Source: JAJYSO01 sp964451785
GTDB taxonomy: Bacteria > Bacteroidota > Bacteroidia > Flavobacteriales > Flavobacteriaceae
Reading direction: 5' to 3'
NCBI GenBank assembly: GCA_964451785.1
Contig: CAYVJG010000003.1
Span: 49,567-113,566 of the forward strand
Length of the DNA: 64,000 bases
Shown here in pieces: positions 1 through 9,141 of this stretch (positions within the stretch are counted from its first letter, which is position 1; the number at the start of each line of letters is the position of its first letter). The notes beneath the pieces were generated by a model, which saw only the letters and a list, made by a program, of their open reading frames with translations, had not been told where the DNA came from and ran no database searches. A program made the translations under genes and the position numbers.

Positions 1-973
1 CAATAAAACCTTATATCCTTTAAGATTTGAACCCATTTTAAAAGAAAAAATTTGGGGTGGCGATAAGCTGAAAACGGTTTTGAATAAGTCTATTTCTTCA
101 CCGCAAACTGGTGAAAGTTGGGAAATTAGCGCTGTGCCGGAAAGTGTGTCCGTAGTGACTAATGGCGAATTAGCCGGAAAATCTTTAACTGATTTAATTG
201 CTGAATACGATGAAGATTTTCTCGGTAAGACCGTTAAAGAACGTTTTGGAGATCAATATCCATTGTTGTTTAAATTTATTGATGCCAAAGAAAATTTATC
301 CTTGCAATTACATCCTGATGATAAGTTGGCTATGCAACGCCACAATTCTTTTGGAAAAACAGAGATGTGGTATGTGATGCAAGCTGACGAAGGGGCTGGA
401 TTATATGTTGGCTTTCACAAGGGGACTACTCAAGCTGACTATATAAAACATTTAGAAAATGAAACCCTTCAAGATATCATGAATTATGAACCTGTTAAAA
501 CAGGGGATGTATTTTTTATCAAAACAGGACTTGTTCACGCCATTGGTGAAGGGGTTTTGCTAGCCGAAATTCAACAAAGTTCTGATATCACTTACCGTGT
601 TTTTGACTGGAATAGAAAAGATAAAAACGGTCAAGGACGAGAGTTACATACTGAATTGGCTGTTGACGCTATAGATTTTGATTTTGATGAGTTTAAAGTA
701 AATTATTCATCTGAAGTGAATAGATTTGAAAACCTTGTAGAAAACAAATATTTCAAAACTCAAAAACTCAATCTCTCGGGTCTTGTAGACTGTGATTACA
801 CGCAGCGCGATTCTTTTGTGGTGTATATGTGCGTAGAAGGAGAAGCAACTGTTGAGAGTAATGGGACTACTGAGCTGCTTAAAAAAGGCGACAGCTTATT
901 GTTACCTGCTTGTATAAAACACGCCAAATTAGAAGGCAAAAATGCACAGCTCTTAGAGGTTAGTATAAGCTAG
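1..973 (+). CDS. manA: Mannose-6-phosphate isomerase, class I (5' end outside window)
   Basis: Interconverts mannose-6-phosphate and fructose-6-phosphate in the cytosol, feeding mannose into glycolysis or GDP-mannose synthesis. The reading frame is open from base 2 with no stop, giving the family's N-terminal block (LYPLRFEPILKEKIWGGDKL), so the true start lies just before the window; the internal TTG at 80 is not the start. The cupin metal site is visible as SLQLHPDD and later GLVHAIGEGVLLAEIQQSSDITYR. About 322 residues are present, close to the normal length for short Bacteroidota ManA. The gene ends in a strong hairpin terminator. The GH92 mannosidase at 35902 could supply mannose, but that link is inference. 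Confidence 0.93.
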   Translation, partial: NKTLYPLRFEPILKEKIWGGDKLKTVLNKSISSPQTGESWEISAVPESVSVVTNGELAGKSLTDLIAEYDEDFLGKTVKERFGDQYPLLFKFIDAKENLSLQLHPDDKLAMQRHNSFGKTEMWYVMQADEGAGLYVGFHKGTTQADYIKHLENETLQDIMNYEPVKTGDVFFIKTGLVHAIGEGVLLAEIQQSSDITYRVFDWNRKDKNGQGRELHTELAVDAIDFDFDEFKVNYSSEVNRFENLVENKYFKTQKLNLSGLVDCDYTQRDSFVVYMCVEGEATVESNGTTELLKKGDSLLLPACIKHAKLEGKNAQLLEVSIS

Positions 974-1006
974 CTAGTTGTAAAAATAGTATTTTAAGGA
1001 ATAATT

Positions 1007-1045
1007 AGAAGCTGAGATTTTTTTTAAAACCTCAGCTTCTTTGTA
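1007..1045 (+). terminator. Terminator after manA
   Basis: A perfect 10-bp stem, AGAAGCTGAG (1007-1016) with CTCAGCTTCT (1031-1040), is followed by a T-rich tail. It also marks the border before the next promoter. Confidence 0.8.
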
Positions 1046-1051
1046 TTTTTG
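1044..1051 (+). promoter_or_regulatory. TAnnTTTG promoter of first PiT gene
   Basis: TATTTTTG matches the Bacteroidota -7 box and lies 19 nt before the ATG at 1071. No clear -33 TTG is seen. Confidence 0.6.
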
Positions 1052-1070
1052 CTCTCCTGTAAATCAATCT

Positions 1071-3341
1071 ATGGAAACTATTTATATCATCATGTTGACG
1101 ATTCTTATGGGATTGTCAATTGTAGGCTTGGTAACCGGCGTGAGTAATGACGCGGTAAACTTTTTAACCTCTGCTTTTGGATCAAAGGCAGCTTCTTTGC
1201 GAACCATTTTTACAGTGGCTAGTATTGGAGTTATCATTGGTGCTGTTTTTTCAACAGGAATGATGGAAATTCCTAGAAGCGGCATATTTCACCCTGAATT
1301 CTTTAGCTTTAAGGATGTTATGATTATTTATATGGCTGTTATGTTGGCCAATATACTCTTGCTTGACTTCTTTAATACCTTAGGTTTGCCAACTTCAACT
1401 TCAGTTTCTATTGTGTTTGAGTTGTTAGGGGCTGCCGCTTGTTTGGTGTTTATAAAAACCTATTTTAAAGAAATTTCTTATGACGATTTTATGGCTTATT
1501 TAAACACATCAAAAGTGTTTGAAATTATTGCCGGAATCTTCTTGTCTGTTGGAATAGCTTTTACGCTAGGTGCTATTATTCAATATCTGTCACGATTAAT
1601 ATTTACCTTTCATTACGCTAAAAAAATGCGTTATGTAGGAGGAGTATTTGGTGGTGTTTCACTCACGGCATTAACTTATTTTATTTTAGTAAATGGATTA
1701 GGAAACCTCTCGTTTGTTCCTGATGAGGTTAAACAGTTTCAAAACACACATACTTTCTTAATTATAGCAGGCTTGTTAATATTTTGGACTATTGTTTCAC
1801 AAGTGATTATACAAGTGATTAAACGCGATATATTGCGCATTATCATTTTAGTGGGTACTTTTTCATTGGCACTAGCCTTCGCTGGTAATGATTTAGTCAA
1901 CTTTATTGGGGTGCCTTTAGCTTCCTTAGACGGGTATAACTTATGGCACGAAGCTTATCTCAATACAGGTGTGACTCCGGAAAATTTTATAATGGATGGA
2001 CTGGCTCAACCGGCGCCACATACCTCTACAATTTATTTATTTATAGCCGGTATCTTGATGGTGCTAACCTTGTGGTTTTCTAAAAAAGCCAGAACAGTTA
2101 TTGAAACAGGAGTCAACTTATCACGACAAAGTGATGATGGCAAAGAGAAATTTAAATCTACTAGAGCTTCACGATCAATAGTGCGCTATTCACTTTTCTT
2201 TATTAATGCAGCAGGCGTATTATTACCTGAAAAGACAAGGCTAAAACTAGAGGCTAAGTTTCAAAAAACGGACGAAATGCTCAATGATAAACGCATTGAT
2301 GCTCCTGCATTTGATAAGGTGAGAGCTTCCGTCAATCTTGTTGTTGCGGCTATATTAATTTCGATAGGAACAAATATGAAACTGCCGTTATCAACAACTT
2401 ATGTAACTTTTATGGTGGCTATGGGTACTTCACTTTCTGACCGCGCTTGGGATCGCGAAAGCGCTGTGTTTAGAGTTGCCGGAGTTTTAAATGTTATTGG
2501 CGGTTGGTTTGTCACCGCTTTTGCGGCATTTTTTGGGGCTGTAGTATTTGCCGTAGCATTGTGGTTTGGCGGTATCTATGCGACTGTTTTATTATCGCTT
2601 TTGGCTATTGGTGTATTGGTGAGAAGTGCTGTTTTGCACGCCCGTAAAACGAAAGCTGAACAAGCACAACGCCTTTTTAATCAAAACGATATTATTACAA
2701 TTAATGAAATTACTAATGAAACAGCAGAACACGTTTCAAGAGTTATTGGTGATATTGATAATCGTTTTGACAAAATTGTAGATCATTTAGGCTATCAAGA
2801 TTTGAGTAAACTCAAAAAAGATAGAAAAAAATACAAGAAAATTGAAGATGAATTAGAATTGCTAAAAGATAATGTGTTTACATTGATTAAATCATTAGAT
2901 GAAGATTCTGTAAAAGCTAGTGAGTTTTATATTCTCTTTTTAGATTACTTAGAACACATGGTTGAGGCTGTAGGGAATATGGCACAATCGAGCTATACAC
3001 ACGTCAACAACAATCATAAAAATCTGAAATTTAATCAGATTAGAGATTTGAAAAAAATGGGACGCGAAATGAATGTGCTTTTTGATGATACTATTAAAGT
3101 GTTTACTGAAAGAGACTTTGGCCGTATTAATCCTGTTATCCAAAAACACTCTAAATTACAAGATGATATTTCAGAGCTGATTCAAAAACAGGTGAAACGC
3201 ATCAGAAACACAGATGAAAGTCGGAAAAATACTAAATTATATTTCGGACTTTTATTAGAAACCAAAGATTTATTGCACGCTACAATGCGTTTGTTAGCCT
3301 TGTTTGATTCTTTTTATGACGAAGCTAAATACAAGCTCTAA
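1071..3341 (+). CDS. PiT-family inorganic phosphate permease with PhoU-like C-terminal domain (copy 1)
   Basis: Inner-membrane low-affinity phosphate transporter. The first ~510 residues hold about ten to twelve hydrophobic segments and the two PiT repeat signatures in flavobacterial form, GVSNDAVNFL near the N-terminus and AGNDLVNFIGVPLA in the middle. The last ~210 residues are soluble, helical and charged, resembling a PhoU/DUF47 regulatory domain fused to the transporter. I chose ATG 1071 (METIYII) because the paralogue at 3701 starts with the same residues and a promoter box lies just upstream; the frame can be extended to a TTG at 1041 that overlaps that box. It is followed by a family A repeat, a terminator and its paralogue. 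Confidence 0.88.
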   Translation: METIYIIMLTILMGLSIVGLVTGVSNDAVNFLTSAFGSKAASLRTIFTVASIGVIIGAVFSTGMMEIPRSGIFHPEFFSFKDVMIIYMAVMLANILLLDFFNTLGLPTSTSVSIVFELLGAAACLVFIKTYFKEISYDDFMAYLNTSKVFEIIAGIFLSVGIAFTLGAIIQYLSRLIFTFHYAKKMRYVGGVFGGVSLTALTYFILVNGLGNLSFVPDEVKQFQNTHTFLIIAGLLIFWTIVSQVIIQVIKRDILRIIILVGTFSLALAFAGNDLVNFIGVPLASLDGYNLWHEAYLNTGVTPENFIMDGLAQPAPHTSTIYLFIAGILMVLTLWFSKKARTVIETGVNLSRQSDDGKEKFKSTRASRSIVRYSLFFINAAGVLLPEKTRLKLEAKFQKTDEMLNDKRIDAPAFDKVRASVNLVVAAILISIGTNMKLPLSTTYVTFMVAMGTSLSDRAWDRESAVFRVAGVLNVIGGWFVTAFAAFFGAVVFAVALWFGGIYATVLLSLLAIGVLVRSAVLHARKTKAEQAQRLFNQNDIITINEITNETAEHVSRVIGDIDNRFDKIVDHLGYQDLSKLKKDRKKYKKIEDELELLKDNVFTLIKSLDEDSVKASEFYILFLDYLEHMVEAVGNMAQSSYTHVNNNHKNLKFNQIRDLKKMGREMNVLFDDTIKVFTERDFGRINPVIQKHSKLQDDISELIQKQVKRIRNTDESRKNTKLYFGLLLETKDLLHATMRLLALFDSFYDEAKYKL

Positions 3342-3360
3342 ATCTTTTTTTAAACGCATT

Positions 3361-3492
3361 TTATACCAATTAGAATTATTTTTTATCCCGATTTATACTA
3401 TTTTTTGTAGGTATAATGCCGTGAGTAACAAATTAATAGTACAATGAGACTGCTGTCGAAATTGGACTATATAACTTGTCCATACGGTATTA
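3361..3492 (+). repeat. Family A intergenic repeat, copy A1
   Basis: About 132 bp bounded by TTATACC and GGTATTA, which are inverted versions of each other. The inner part folds on itself: AATGCCGTGAGTAAC pairs imperfectly with GTCCATACGGTATT around a loop containing ACAATGAGACTGCTGTCG. Nearly identical to copy A5 at 31187; other copies are at 5966 (inverted), 20893 and 22261 (internally deleted). No coding capacity. Confidence 0.85.
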
Positions 3493-3534
3493 AAAGCCAA
3501 ATTAGACAGGATTCTGTTTAGTTTGGCTTTTTTT
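3493..3534 (+). terminator. Terminator after PiT copy 1
   Basis: Stem AAAGCCAAA (3493-3501) with TTTGGCTTT (3522-3530), then further Ts. It directly abuts the end of repeat A1, so the repeat lies between the gene and its terminator. Confidence 0.75.
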
Positions 3535-3700
3535 GTGTGGTTTGTAAAAAAGTGTATAACTTTATAAGGTCTTGTAAATCTATATGTTACTGCATAAGGC
3601 TGCTAAAAAAGCTCAGTTAACATCCTTAATATTTTGATAACATCAGATTGCTAAAAAAAAGGAATCATATTTAGATTTTTGTACCGCATTAAATTCAATT

Positions 3701-5956
3701 ATGGAAACAATTTATATTATCACATTAGCAATCTTAGTCGGTTTAGCCATAACTGACTTAGTTGTAGGGGTTAGTAATGATGCAGTAAACTTCTTAAACT
3801 CCGCAGTAGGCTCTAAAGCCATGTCATTACGCACAATTTTAATTATTGCTAGTATTGGTATCTTCTTGGGGGCTATTTTTTCTAGCGGAATGATGGAAGT
3901 CGCTCGAAAAGGAATTTTTAATCCGGACGAGTTTTATTTTAATGAAATAATGATTGTCTTTGTGGCGGTGATGATAGCCGATGTGCTGCTGCTCGATTTC
4001 TTTAACTCCGTCGGAATGCCTACTTCAACAACTGTATCAATTGTTTTTGACTTGCTAGGGGCTAGTGTAGCAGTGGCTTGTTTGAAAATTTTTGAAACCA
4101 ATAGCGATTTAGGAGCAGTTTGGAATTACATCAACACCGATAAAGCACTTATGATTATTGTAGCTATTTTCCTATCGGTCATATTCGCCTTTACAGTGGG
4201 TATTGTAGTGCAATATATCTCTCGCTTAATTTTTAGTTTCCGATATGAAAAGAAGCTCAAATATTTTGGAGCAATCTTTGGCGGCATAGCGTTAACTGCT
4301 ATTACTTTCTTTATCGTTTTAAAAGGAATGAAAGATATGCCTTTTATCTCTAAGTCTACTAAAGATTTTATGAGCAATAACACCTTGTGGATTATTTTAG
4401 GAAGCTTTGCCTTTTGGGCTTTGTTGGCTCAAGTATTGATGAGCTTCTTTAAAGTGAATATTCTTAAAGTTATTATTGGGGTAGGTACTTTTGCTTTGGC
4501 ATTGGCTTTTGCAGGTAATGACTTAGTCAACTTTATCGGAGTGCCTATTGCAGCTTGGCAATCTTTTGAATTTTGGATAGTTAGCGGTGTAGAACCGGGA
4601 CAATTTTTGATGACGGCTTTAGCAGGAGAAGTAGAAACATCAACTTATTTACTGTTAATTACTGGTGTAATTATGGTGTTGGCTTTGTGGTTTTCTAAAA
4701 AAGCACGCCACGTCATGGATACTGAACTCAACTTATCACGCCAAAGTGAAGGAAAAGAAAAATTTGAACCGAATTACCTCTCTCGTAAATTGGTGCGCTA
4801 TTCAATTATTGCTAGCCAAGCGGCAGGAGCCTTGATTCCAAACTCAATAAGCCGAAAAATTGAAGGTAAGTTTAAAAAAGACGATGATGTTTTAAAAGAT
4901 AAACGCATTGATGCCCCGATGTTTGACATGGTGAGAGCATCTGTCAACTTGGTTACAGCGAGTATTCTTATCTCAATCGGTACAAGTTATCAATTACCTC
5001 TGTCAACTACTTATGTGACATTTATGGTAGCTATGGGTACATCCTTAGCTGACCGTGCTTGGGATCGTGAAAGTGCTGTATATCGTGTAGCTGGTGTGCT
5101 CAATGTTATTGGTGGTTGGTTTGTGACAGCTATTGGCGCATTCTTGGCAGCTGCTGTATTAGCTATCATTTTATGGTTTGGTGGTATTACAGCAACAATT
5201 CTTTTAAGTGCTTTTGCCTTTGCTATTGTTATCCGTAGTGCTATTGTGCATAAACGCAAAACTAAAACAGAAAAAGAATCTAAACGCTTTAATCGTCAGG
5301 ATATTAAATCGATTAATGAGATTACAGTTGAAACCTCTGATAATATTGCAGAGGTTATTAAAGGAATCAACAATCGTTTTGCTAAAACGGTTGACCATCT
5401 CGGTTATCACGATTTGAGCAAATTGAAAAAAGACAAGAAAAAGTTTAAAAAACTCAGTGATGAGGTTGAAGAACTCAAAGATAATGTCTTTAACTTGATT
5501 CAATCTATGGAAGAAGATTCTGTTGAAGCGAGTAAATTCTATATCTTGTTCTTAGATTATTTAGAGCACATGGTTGAATCAGTAGGTGAAATTACAGATG
5601 CTAGCTACTCACATGTCAACAATAACCACAAGAATTTGAAATTTAATCAGATTCGTGACTTGAAGAAAATGAGTAGGGAAATGACCTTGTTATTTGACAG
5701 TATCATTAAAACTTTTGAAACACGTAATTTTGCTAACATTGATCGAATTATCAACAACCGCTCATTCTTGTTAGAAGATGTTTCAGAGTTGATACAAAAG
5801 CAGATTAAACGTATTCGTACAACCGAAACTAGTCGTAAAAATACCAAATTATACTTTGGATTATTACTAGAATCAAAAGACTTGATTACTTCAACTATGG
5901 ATCTCCTACACCTGTTTAAAGATTTCCATTCAGAAGCTAAACGCGAGCGTCTATAA
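3701..5956 (+). CDS. PiT-family inorganic phosphate permease with PhoU-like C-terminal domain (copy 2)
   Basis: Tandem paralogue of the gene at 1071, with the same architecture: PiT membrane domain (GVSNDAVNFL and AGNDLVNFIGVP signatures) over roughly 510 residues, then a soluble helical PhoU/DUF47-like tail. The two are clearly similar end to end; the tail stretch YSHVNNNHKNLKFNQIRDLK is almost unchanged between them. Length 751 residues. ATG 3701 gives METIYII as in copy 1. Upstream, TAGATTTTTG (3669-3678) only approximates the promoter box. Family A repeats lie on both sides in inverted orientation (3361 and 5966). Which copy is the main transporter, or whether they differ in affinity, cannot be told from sequence. 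Confidence 0.88.
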   Translation: METIYIITLAILVGLAITDLVVGVSNDAVNFLNSAVGSKAMSLRTILIIASIGIFLGAIFSSGMMEVARKGIFNPDEFYFNEIMIVFVAVMIADVLLLDFFNSVGMPTSTTVSIVFDLLGASVAVACLKIFETNSDLGAVWNYINTDKALMIIVAIFLSVIFAFTVGIVVQYISRLIFSFRYEKKLKYFGAIFGGIALTAITFFIVLKGMKDMPFISKSTKDFMSNNTLWIILGSFAFWALLAQVLMSFFKVNILKVIIGVGTFALALAFAGNDLVNFIGVPIAAWQSFEFWIVSGVEPGQFLMTALAGEVETSTYLLLITGVIMVLALWFSKKARHVMDTELNLSRQSEGKEKFEPNYLSRKLVRYSIIASQAAGALIPNSISRKIEGKFKKDDDVLKDKRIDAPMFDMVRASVNLVTASILISIGTSYQLPLSTTYVTFMVAMGTSLADRAWDRESAVYRVAGVLNVIGGWFVTAIGAFLAAAVLAIILWFGGITATILLSAFAFAIVIRSAIVHKRKTKTEKESKRFNRQDIKSINEITVETSDNIAEVIKGINNRFAKTVDHLGYHDLSKLKKDKKKFKKLSDEVEELKDNVFNLIQSMEEDSVEASKFYILFLDYLEHMVESVGEITDASYSHVNNNHKNLKFNQIRDLKKMSREMTLLFDSIIKTFETRNFANIDRIINNRSFLLEDVSELIQKQIKRIRTTETSRKNTKLYFGLLLESKDLITSTMDLLHLFKDFHSEAKRERL

Positions 5957-5965
5957 GCTGTGCCG

Positions 5966-6095
5966 TAATACCGTATAAATTACTAGTCCATCCAATTTCG
6001 ACTTTGTCTCATTGTACTAGTAATTTATGACCCACGGTATTATGCCTACAAAAAATATTATAAATCGGACTAAAAAATAATTCTAATTGGTATAA
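5966..6095 (-). repeat. Family A intergenic repeat, copy A2 (inverted)
   Basis: Reverse-strand copy of the 3361 element, bounded by TAATACC (5966) and GGTATAA (6095). The inner hairpin is especially clear here: AATACCGTATAAATTACTAG against CTAGTAATTTATGACCCACG. It starts 10 bp after the PiT copy 2 stop. Confidence 0.85.
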
Positions 6096-6113
6096 CTTAA
6101 TGTTTGATATATA

Positions 6114-6154
6114 AGCAAAGCCGATAATCAATTGATTATCGGCTTTGCTATTTT
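6114..6154. terminator. Bidirectional terminator between PiT copy 2 and the NifU-like gene
   Basis: A perfect 36-bp palindrome at 6114-6149 (left half AGCAAAGCCGATAATCAA) is followed by T-rich sequence. It can end both the plus-strand PiT transcript and the minus-strand transcript from 6519-7136. Confidence 0.75.
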
Positions 6155-6184
6155 ATAGGTAACTATCCAGCTGTTTTGAAAAAC

Positions 6185-6390
6185 TGATATTGAACCCACT
6201 CCGGGGTTCGTGCGTTGTTTGCTTTTAGCCCATAGCTACACTAGGTTTGCTATGGGTTAATCACATTAAACTCCTACAGAGTTTATTCAAATCCACCTTA
6301 AAATCGTAAACTCTTTTTAGGAGAAATATCACATTTCGGGAGGTGCCTTATTTTTATCCCGTAGAATTACGCTTCCAATTGATTTTTAAA
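6185..6390. repeat. Decayed REP-like palindrome cluster (family C, copy C1)
   Basis: The stretch from the terminator to the next gene (6155-6518) has no credible ORF. It holds several short inverted repeats: GAACCCACTCCGGGGTTC, CCCATAGC...GCTATGGG, and AAACTCCTACAGAGTTT. The string GGGTTAATCACATTAAA recurs exactly at 25412 within a matching arrangement of hairpins, so this is a copy of the same repeat family. Confidence 0.6.
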
Positions 6391-6518
6391 AAATAGATCA
6401 GAACTCAGTGAAATCCAATGTTTGTAATAAATAAAACTTCTCCCACGCTCTTCACGTCTCCAAAAGAGATGATTCCACCTGCTTGCTGAATAGTTACTTT
6501 TATAGACTGAAAAGATTT

Positions 6519-7136
6519 TTATAAATAGCTGTACTCTTCATTGACTACTGGCTCTCTTGATTGAAGGTATGAGCGGATGAACTCTCTCAACTCACTTGAT
6601 ACTTCAAACCATTCTACACGCCCTCCTTTAGTGATTTCTAAGTAGTTTTTAGCAATGCTAATGCGCTTGACATAGTCAAACTTAAACAACTCTTGAGCTA
6701 ATGCACACGTGCTACTATCTTCGTTGTATTTAAAAACAACTGGATTTATCACTAACTTTTTATTACAAACAAATTTAAGTGCCCCCACGCTAGGTGTCAT
6801 TTCGGTATAGAGGTTAATCGGAAATTTTTTCCCTTTAGCTTCTGCTGTCAATAAAGGTTTTTCTGAATTTAAATAAACCTCAATCTGCTCTGTAAACTGA
6901 TTTTCTAACCCAGCCCAATCTTCGTCTTCATCAATTTTAATGGCAATAAAATTTTGCGAAATATATACAGTGTTGACAAATGCGTATGCAAATAAGGCTT
7001 GTGCCAACGGAGAACATTCAGCTTCTTCTTTAGTGTTAAATGTGAAAGTTTCGTTATTGACTAAGAAGTGATTACTATTGAATTTTAAGATTGATTTATG
7101 TTCTGTAAGTTCAGTATTTATGGTTATTTTAGACAT
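6519..7136 (-). CDS. Tandem NifU/Nfu N-terminal domain protein lacking the Fe-S domain
   Basis: Two Nfu_N-like repeats are visible: residues ~10-95, with SPLAQALFAYAFVNTVYISQNFIAI, and ~105-195, with TPSVGALKFVCNKKLVINP then ALAQELFKFDYVKRISIAKNYLEI. Full-length Bacteroidota NifU-family proteins carry two such repeats followed by a C-terminal domain with a CxxC Fe-S site; here the protein stops at 205 residues and no CxxC is present. It may be a scaffold or partner in Fe-S delivery, or a relic of a full Nfu. No remnant of the missing domain is obvious downstream. A TAnnTTTG box precedes it. Confidence 0.75.
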   Translation of the reverse strand: MSKITINTELTEHKSILKFNSNHFLVNNETFTFNTKEEAECSPLAQALFAYAFVNTVYISQNFIAIKIDEDEDWAGLENQFTEQIEVYLNSEKPLLTAEAKGKKFPINLYTEMTPSVGALKFVCNKKLVINPVVFKYNEDSSTCALAQELFKFDYVKRISIAKNYLEITKGGRVEWFEVSSELREFIRSYLQSREPVVNEEYSYL

Positions 7137-7153
7137 GTGAAAAAAATTTTAAA

Positions 7154-7161
7154 CAAAAATA
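7154..7161 (-). promoter_or_regulatory. TAnnTTTG promoter of the NifU-like gene
   Basis: TATTTTTG on the minus strand, 17 nt before the ATG at 7136. Confidence 0.55.
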
Positions 7162-7319
7162 TTAAAAGATATACGATGAATTCAATATATTTACGGCTCA
7201 AAATAGAGATTACTTGATTTTTATTTTGTTTTTATTGCAATATTTTATTTTAATTACGTTGTTAAAATAAGGTTAATTGGTAAAAATCGATATTAATAAA
7301 GCATTTACATCTTCATTAT

Positions 7320-8342
7320 ATGAAAATTAATAAATTCTTATTCTTTTTAATCCTGCTGGTTTCGCCGGTTCTGACGATGGCTCAGGAGCGTGGAATTCCG
7401 GTATATTCAGATTATTTGACAGATAACCTTTATCTGATTCATCCTTCAATGGCTGGTGCCGCACAGCAAGCCAAAATAAGACTTACCGGAAGAACGCAGT
7501 GGTTTAATGTTGATGATGCACCTAACTTGATGACCTTAAGTGCAAACGGTAGAGTAGGGGAGCGAATTGGCATTGGTGGAATTTTGTATAAAGATAGTAA
7601 TGGACGCTTTTCACAACAAGGTTTTTATGGAACTTTTGCATATCACATCATGTTTTCTCGTGATCAGATAGACTTAAACCAACTTTCCTTTGGGTTGAGT
7701 CTTGGAATTATGCAGGAACGCTTAGATGAAACGGACCTCATAGGACCTGGGCAACCTTCTGATCCTATTATTGCAGGAATCGAACAAAAAGATTCTTATC
7801 TCAATGTTGATTTTGGGGTGTCTTACTTTTACCTCAATTTCTTTGCTCATGCTACGGTAAAGAATATTATCCCTCAAAAACGCGATATCTTTTCTTCTAA
7901 TTTAGAAACCGATAATCAACGTCAATATTTGTTTTCTTTGGGCTATACCTTTTCTCCACGTTATTCAAACTGGTTGTTTGAGCCTTCTGTAATGCTGCAA
8001 TACAAAGAAGTGACCTCTGAAACTATAGGGGATATTAATGCAAAAGTGTATTACAACTTCGATTGGGGACAGCTTTGGGGTGGTCTTTCTTATAGACGTA
8101 GCTTTAATGGTGCCGAGTTTAACGAAAGCGGAACTGCCACTGTGAGTAGTCAAAAATTACAATATGTCACGCCTTTCTTAGGAGTAACTTATAAAAATTT
8201 CCTCTTTGCTTATACCTATAGTTATCAAGCTAATTCTGTAGTTATGGATAATACAGGTTACCACCAAATCACCTTAGGCTATAACTTCGGTAAAGTTGAT
8301 CAGCGTTACCACTGTGATTGTCCTGCAGTAAATTATTTTTAA
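7320..8342 (+). CDS. PorP/SprF-family type IX secretion outer-membrane protein
   Basis: 340 residues with a signal peptide ending at AQ (LLVSPVLTMAQ), then the PorP/SprF opening pattern of a short exposed stretch, NLYLIHPSMAGAA, and a series of amphipathic strands expected of an outer-membrane beta-barrel (GERIGIGGILYKD, FGLSLGIMQERL, and others), ending in YHQITLGYNFGK. Members of this family either belong to the T9SS core complex or pair with particular T9SS-secreted adhesins. Here it stands alone, with no adhesin next to it, so its partner is unknown. It converges with murI, the stop codons overlapping by 4 bp. Confidence 0.82.
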   Translation: MKINKFLFFLILLVSPVLTMAQERGIPVYSDYLTDNLYLIHPSMAGAAQQAKIRLTGRTQWFNVDDAPNLMTLSANGRVGERIGIGGILYKDSNGRFSQQGFYGTFAYHIMFSRDQIDLNQLSFGLSLGIMQERLDETDLIGPGQPSDPIIAGIEQKDSYLNVDFGVSYFYLNFFAHATVKNIIPQKRDIFSSNLETDNQRQYLFSLGYTFSPRYSNWLFEPSVMLQYKEVTSETIGDINAKVYYNFDWGQLWGGLSYRRSFNGAEFNESGTATVSSQKLQYVTPFLGVTYKNFLFAYTYSYQANSVVMDNTGYHQITLGYNFGKVDQRYHCDCPAVNYF

Positions 8343-9121
8343 AAATCTAAATAATCGATTATAAACTCATCTCCCCGGATAAACTGCTTAAGTATTCGGG
8401 GATTTTTATTGCTGTAAAATTCACACTGCCCTTGTGGTGTTTGTGCTAACAAATTTTGTTGTAGTAATACAGTTTGCGTTTGCTTAGCTACTGCAGCACC
8501 TGAATCTATTATTTTTACATGCTCAGGAAGCAATTGTTTAAGTAAGGGAATGAGATAGGGGTAATGTGTGCAACCTAGCACTAAATAATCGATATCTGCT
8601 TTTAAAATAGGGGTAATGACGTTCTTGAGTAACTCAAATGTCTCAGGGCTATTCAAGTTGCCTGATTCAATGGCTTTGACTAAGCCCTTGCCTTCAACCT
8701 CAATTTTTTCGATGTCTTGGGTATAACGCTTTGCCGTTTTGGCAAATAATTGACTGGATAAAGTGCCTTTAGTGGCTAATATACCTATGCGTTTTTTGGT
8801 TGATCGCAGAGCAGCAGGTTTTATGGCAGGCTCAATACCTATAAAAGGAATAGGGAAGTTGGCTCTTAGCTCAGTGATGGCGTTGGTTGTTGCCGTATTA
8901 CAGGCTACAACAATAATCTTACACCCACGTGCTAATAAATATTGTGTGTTTTTATAACACAGGTCTATGATGGCTGATTTTGATTTAGTGCCATAGGGAG
9001 CGTGTAAACTATCTGCTAAATAGATTGTTTTTTCTAGTGGCATCAAATCGTGTATTTCTTTAAATATTGAAGTGCCTCCTATTCCTGAGTCAAAAATTCC
9101 TATGGGTTGAGATGCTAGCAT
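8339..9121 (-). CDS. murI: Glutamate racemase
   Basis: Converts L-glutamate to D-glutamate for peptidoglycan synthesis in the cytosol. Visible motifs are IGIFDSGIGGTSIF (substrate pocket), VVACNTATT (first catalytic cysteine) and LGCTHYPYLIPLL (second catalytic cysteine); both cysteines are present. ATG 9121 gives the family N-terminus MLASQPIGIFDSG and 260 residues; an upstream in-frame GTG at 9148 lies inside the ompH terminator hairpin and is unlikely. It is the last gene of the minus-strand envelope cluster, downstream of that terminator, so expression probably depends on readthrough or an unseen promoter. Confidence 0.95.
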   Translation of the reverse strand: MLASQPIGIFDSGIGGTSIFKEIHDLMPLEKTIYLADSLHAPYGTKSKSAIIDLCYKNTQYLLARGCKIIVVACNTATTNAITELRANFPIPFIGIEPAIKPAALRSTKKRIGILATKGTLSSQLFAKTAKRYTQDIEKIEVEGKGLVKAIESGNLNSPETFELLKNVITPILKADIDYLVLGCTHYPYLIPLLKQLLPEHVKIIDSGAAVAKQTQTVLLQQNLLAQTPQGQCEFYSNKNPRILKQFIRGDEFIIDYLDF

Positions 9122-9141
9122 TGCAGATGGTTTAAAATATA

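Noticed and set aside
5204..5503. Long antisense and out-of-frame ORFs inside the PiT genes (for example 5204-5503 minus, 5208-5417 plus).
   Set aside because: They are shadows of strongly conserved coding sequence and show no protein family pattern of their own.
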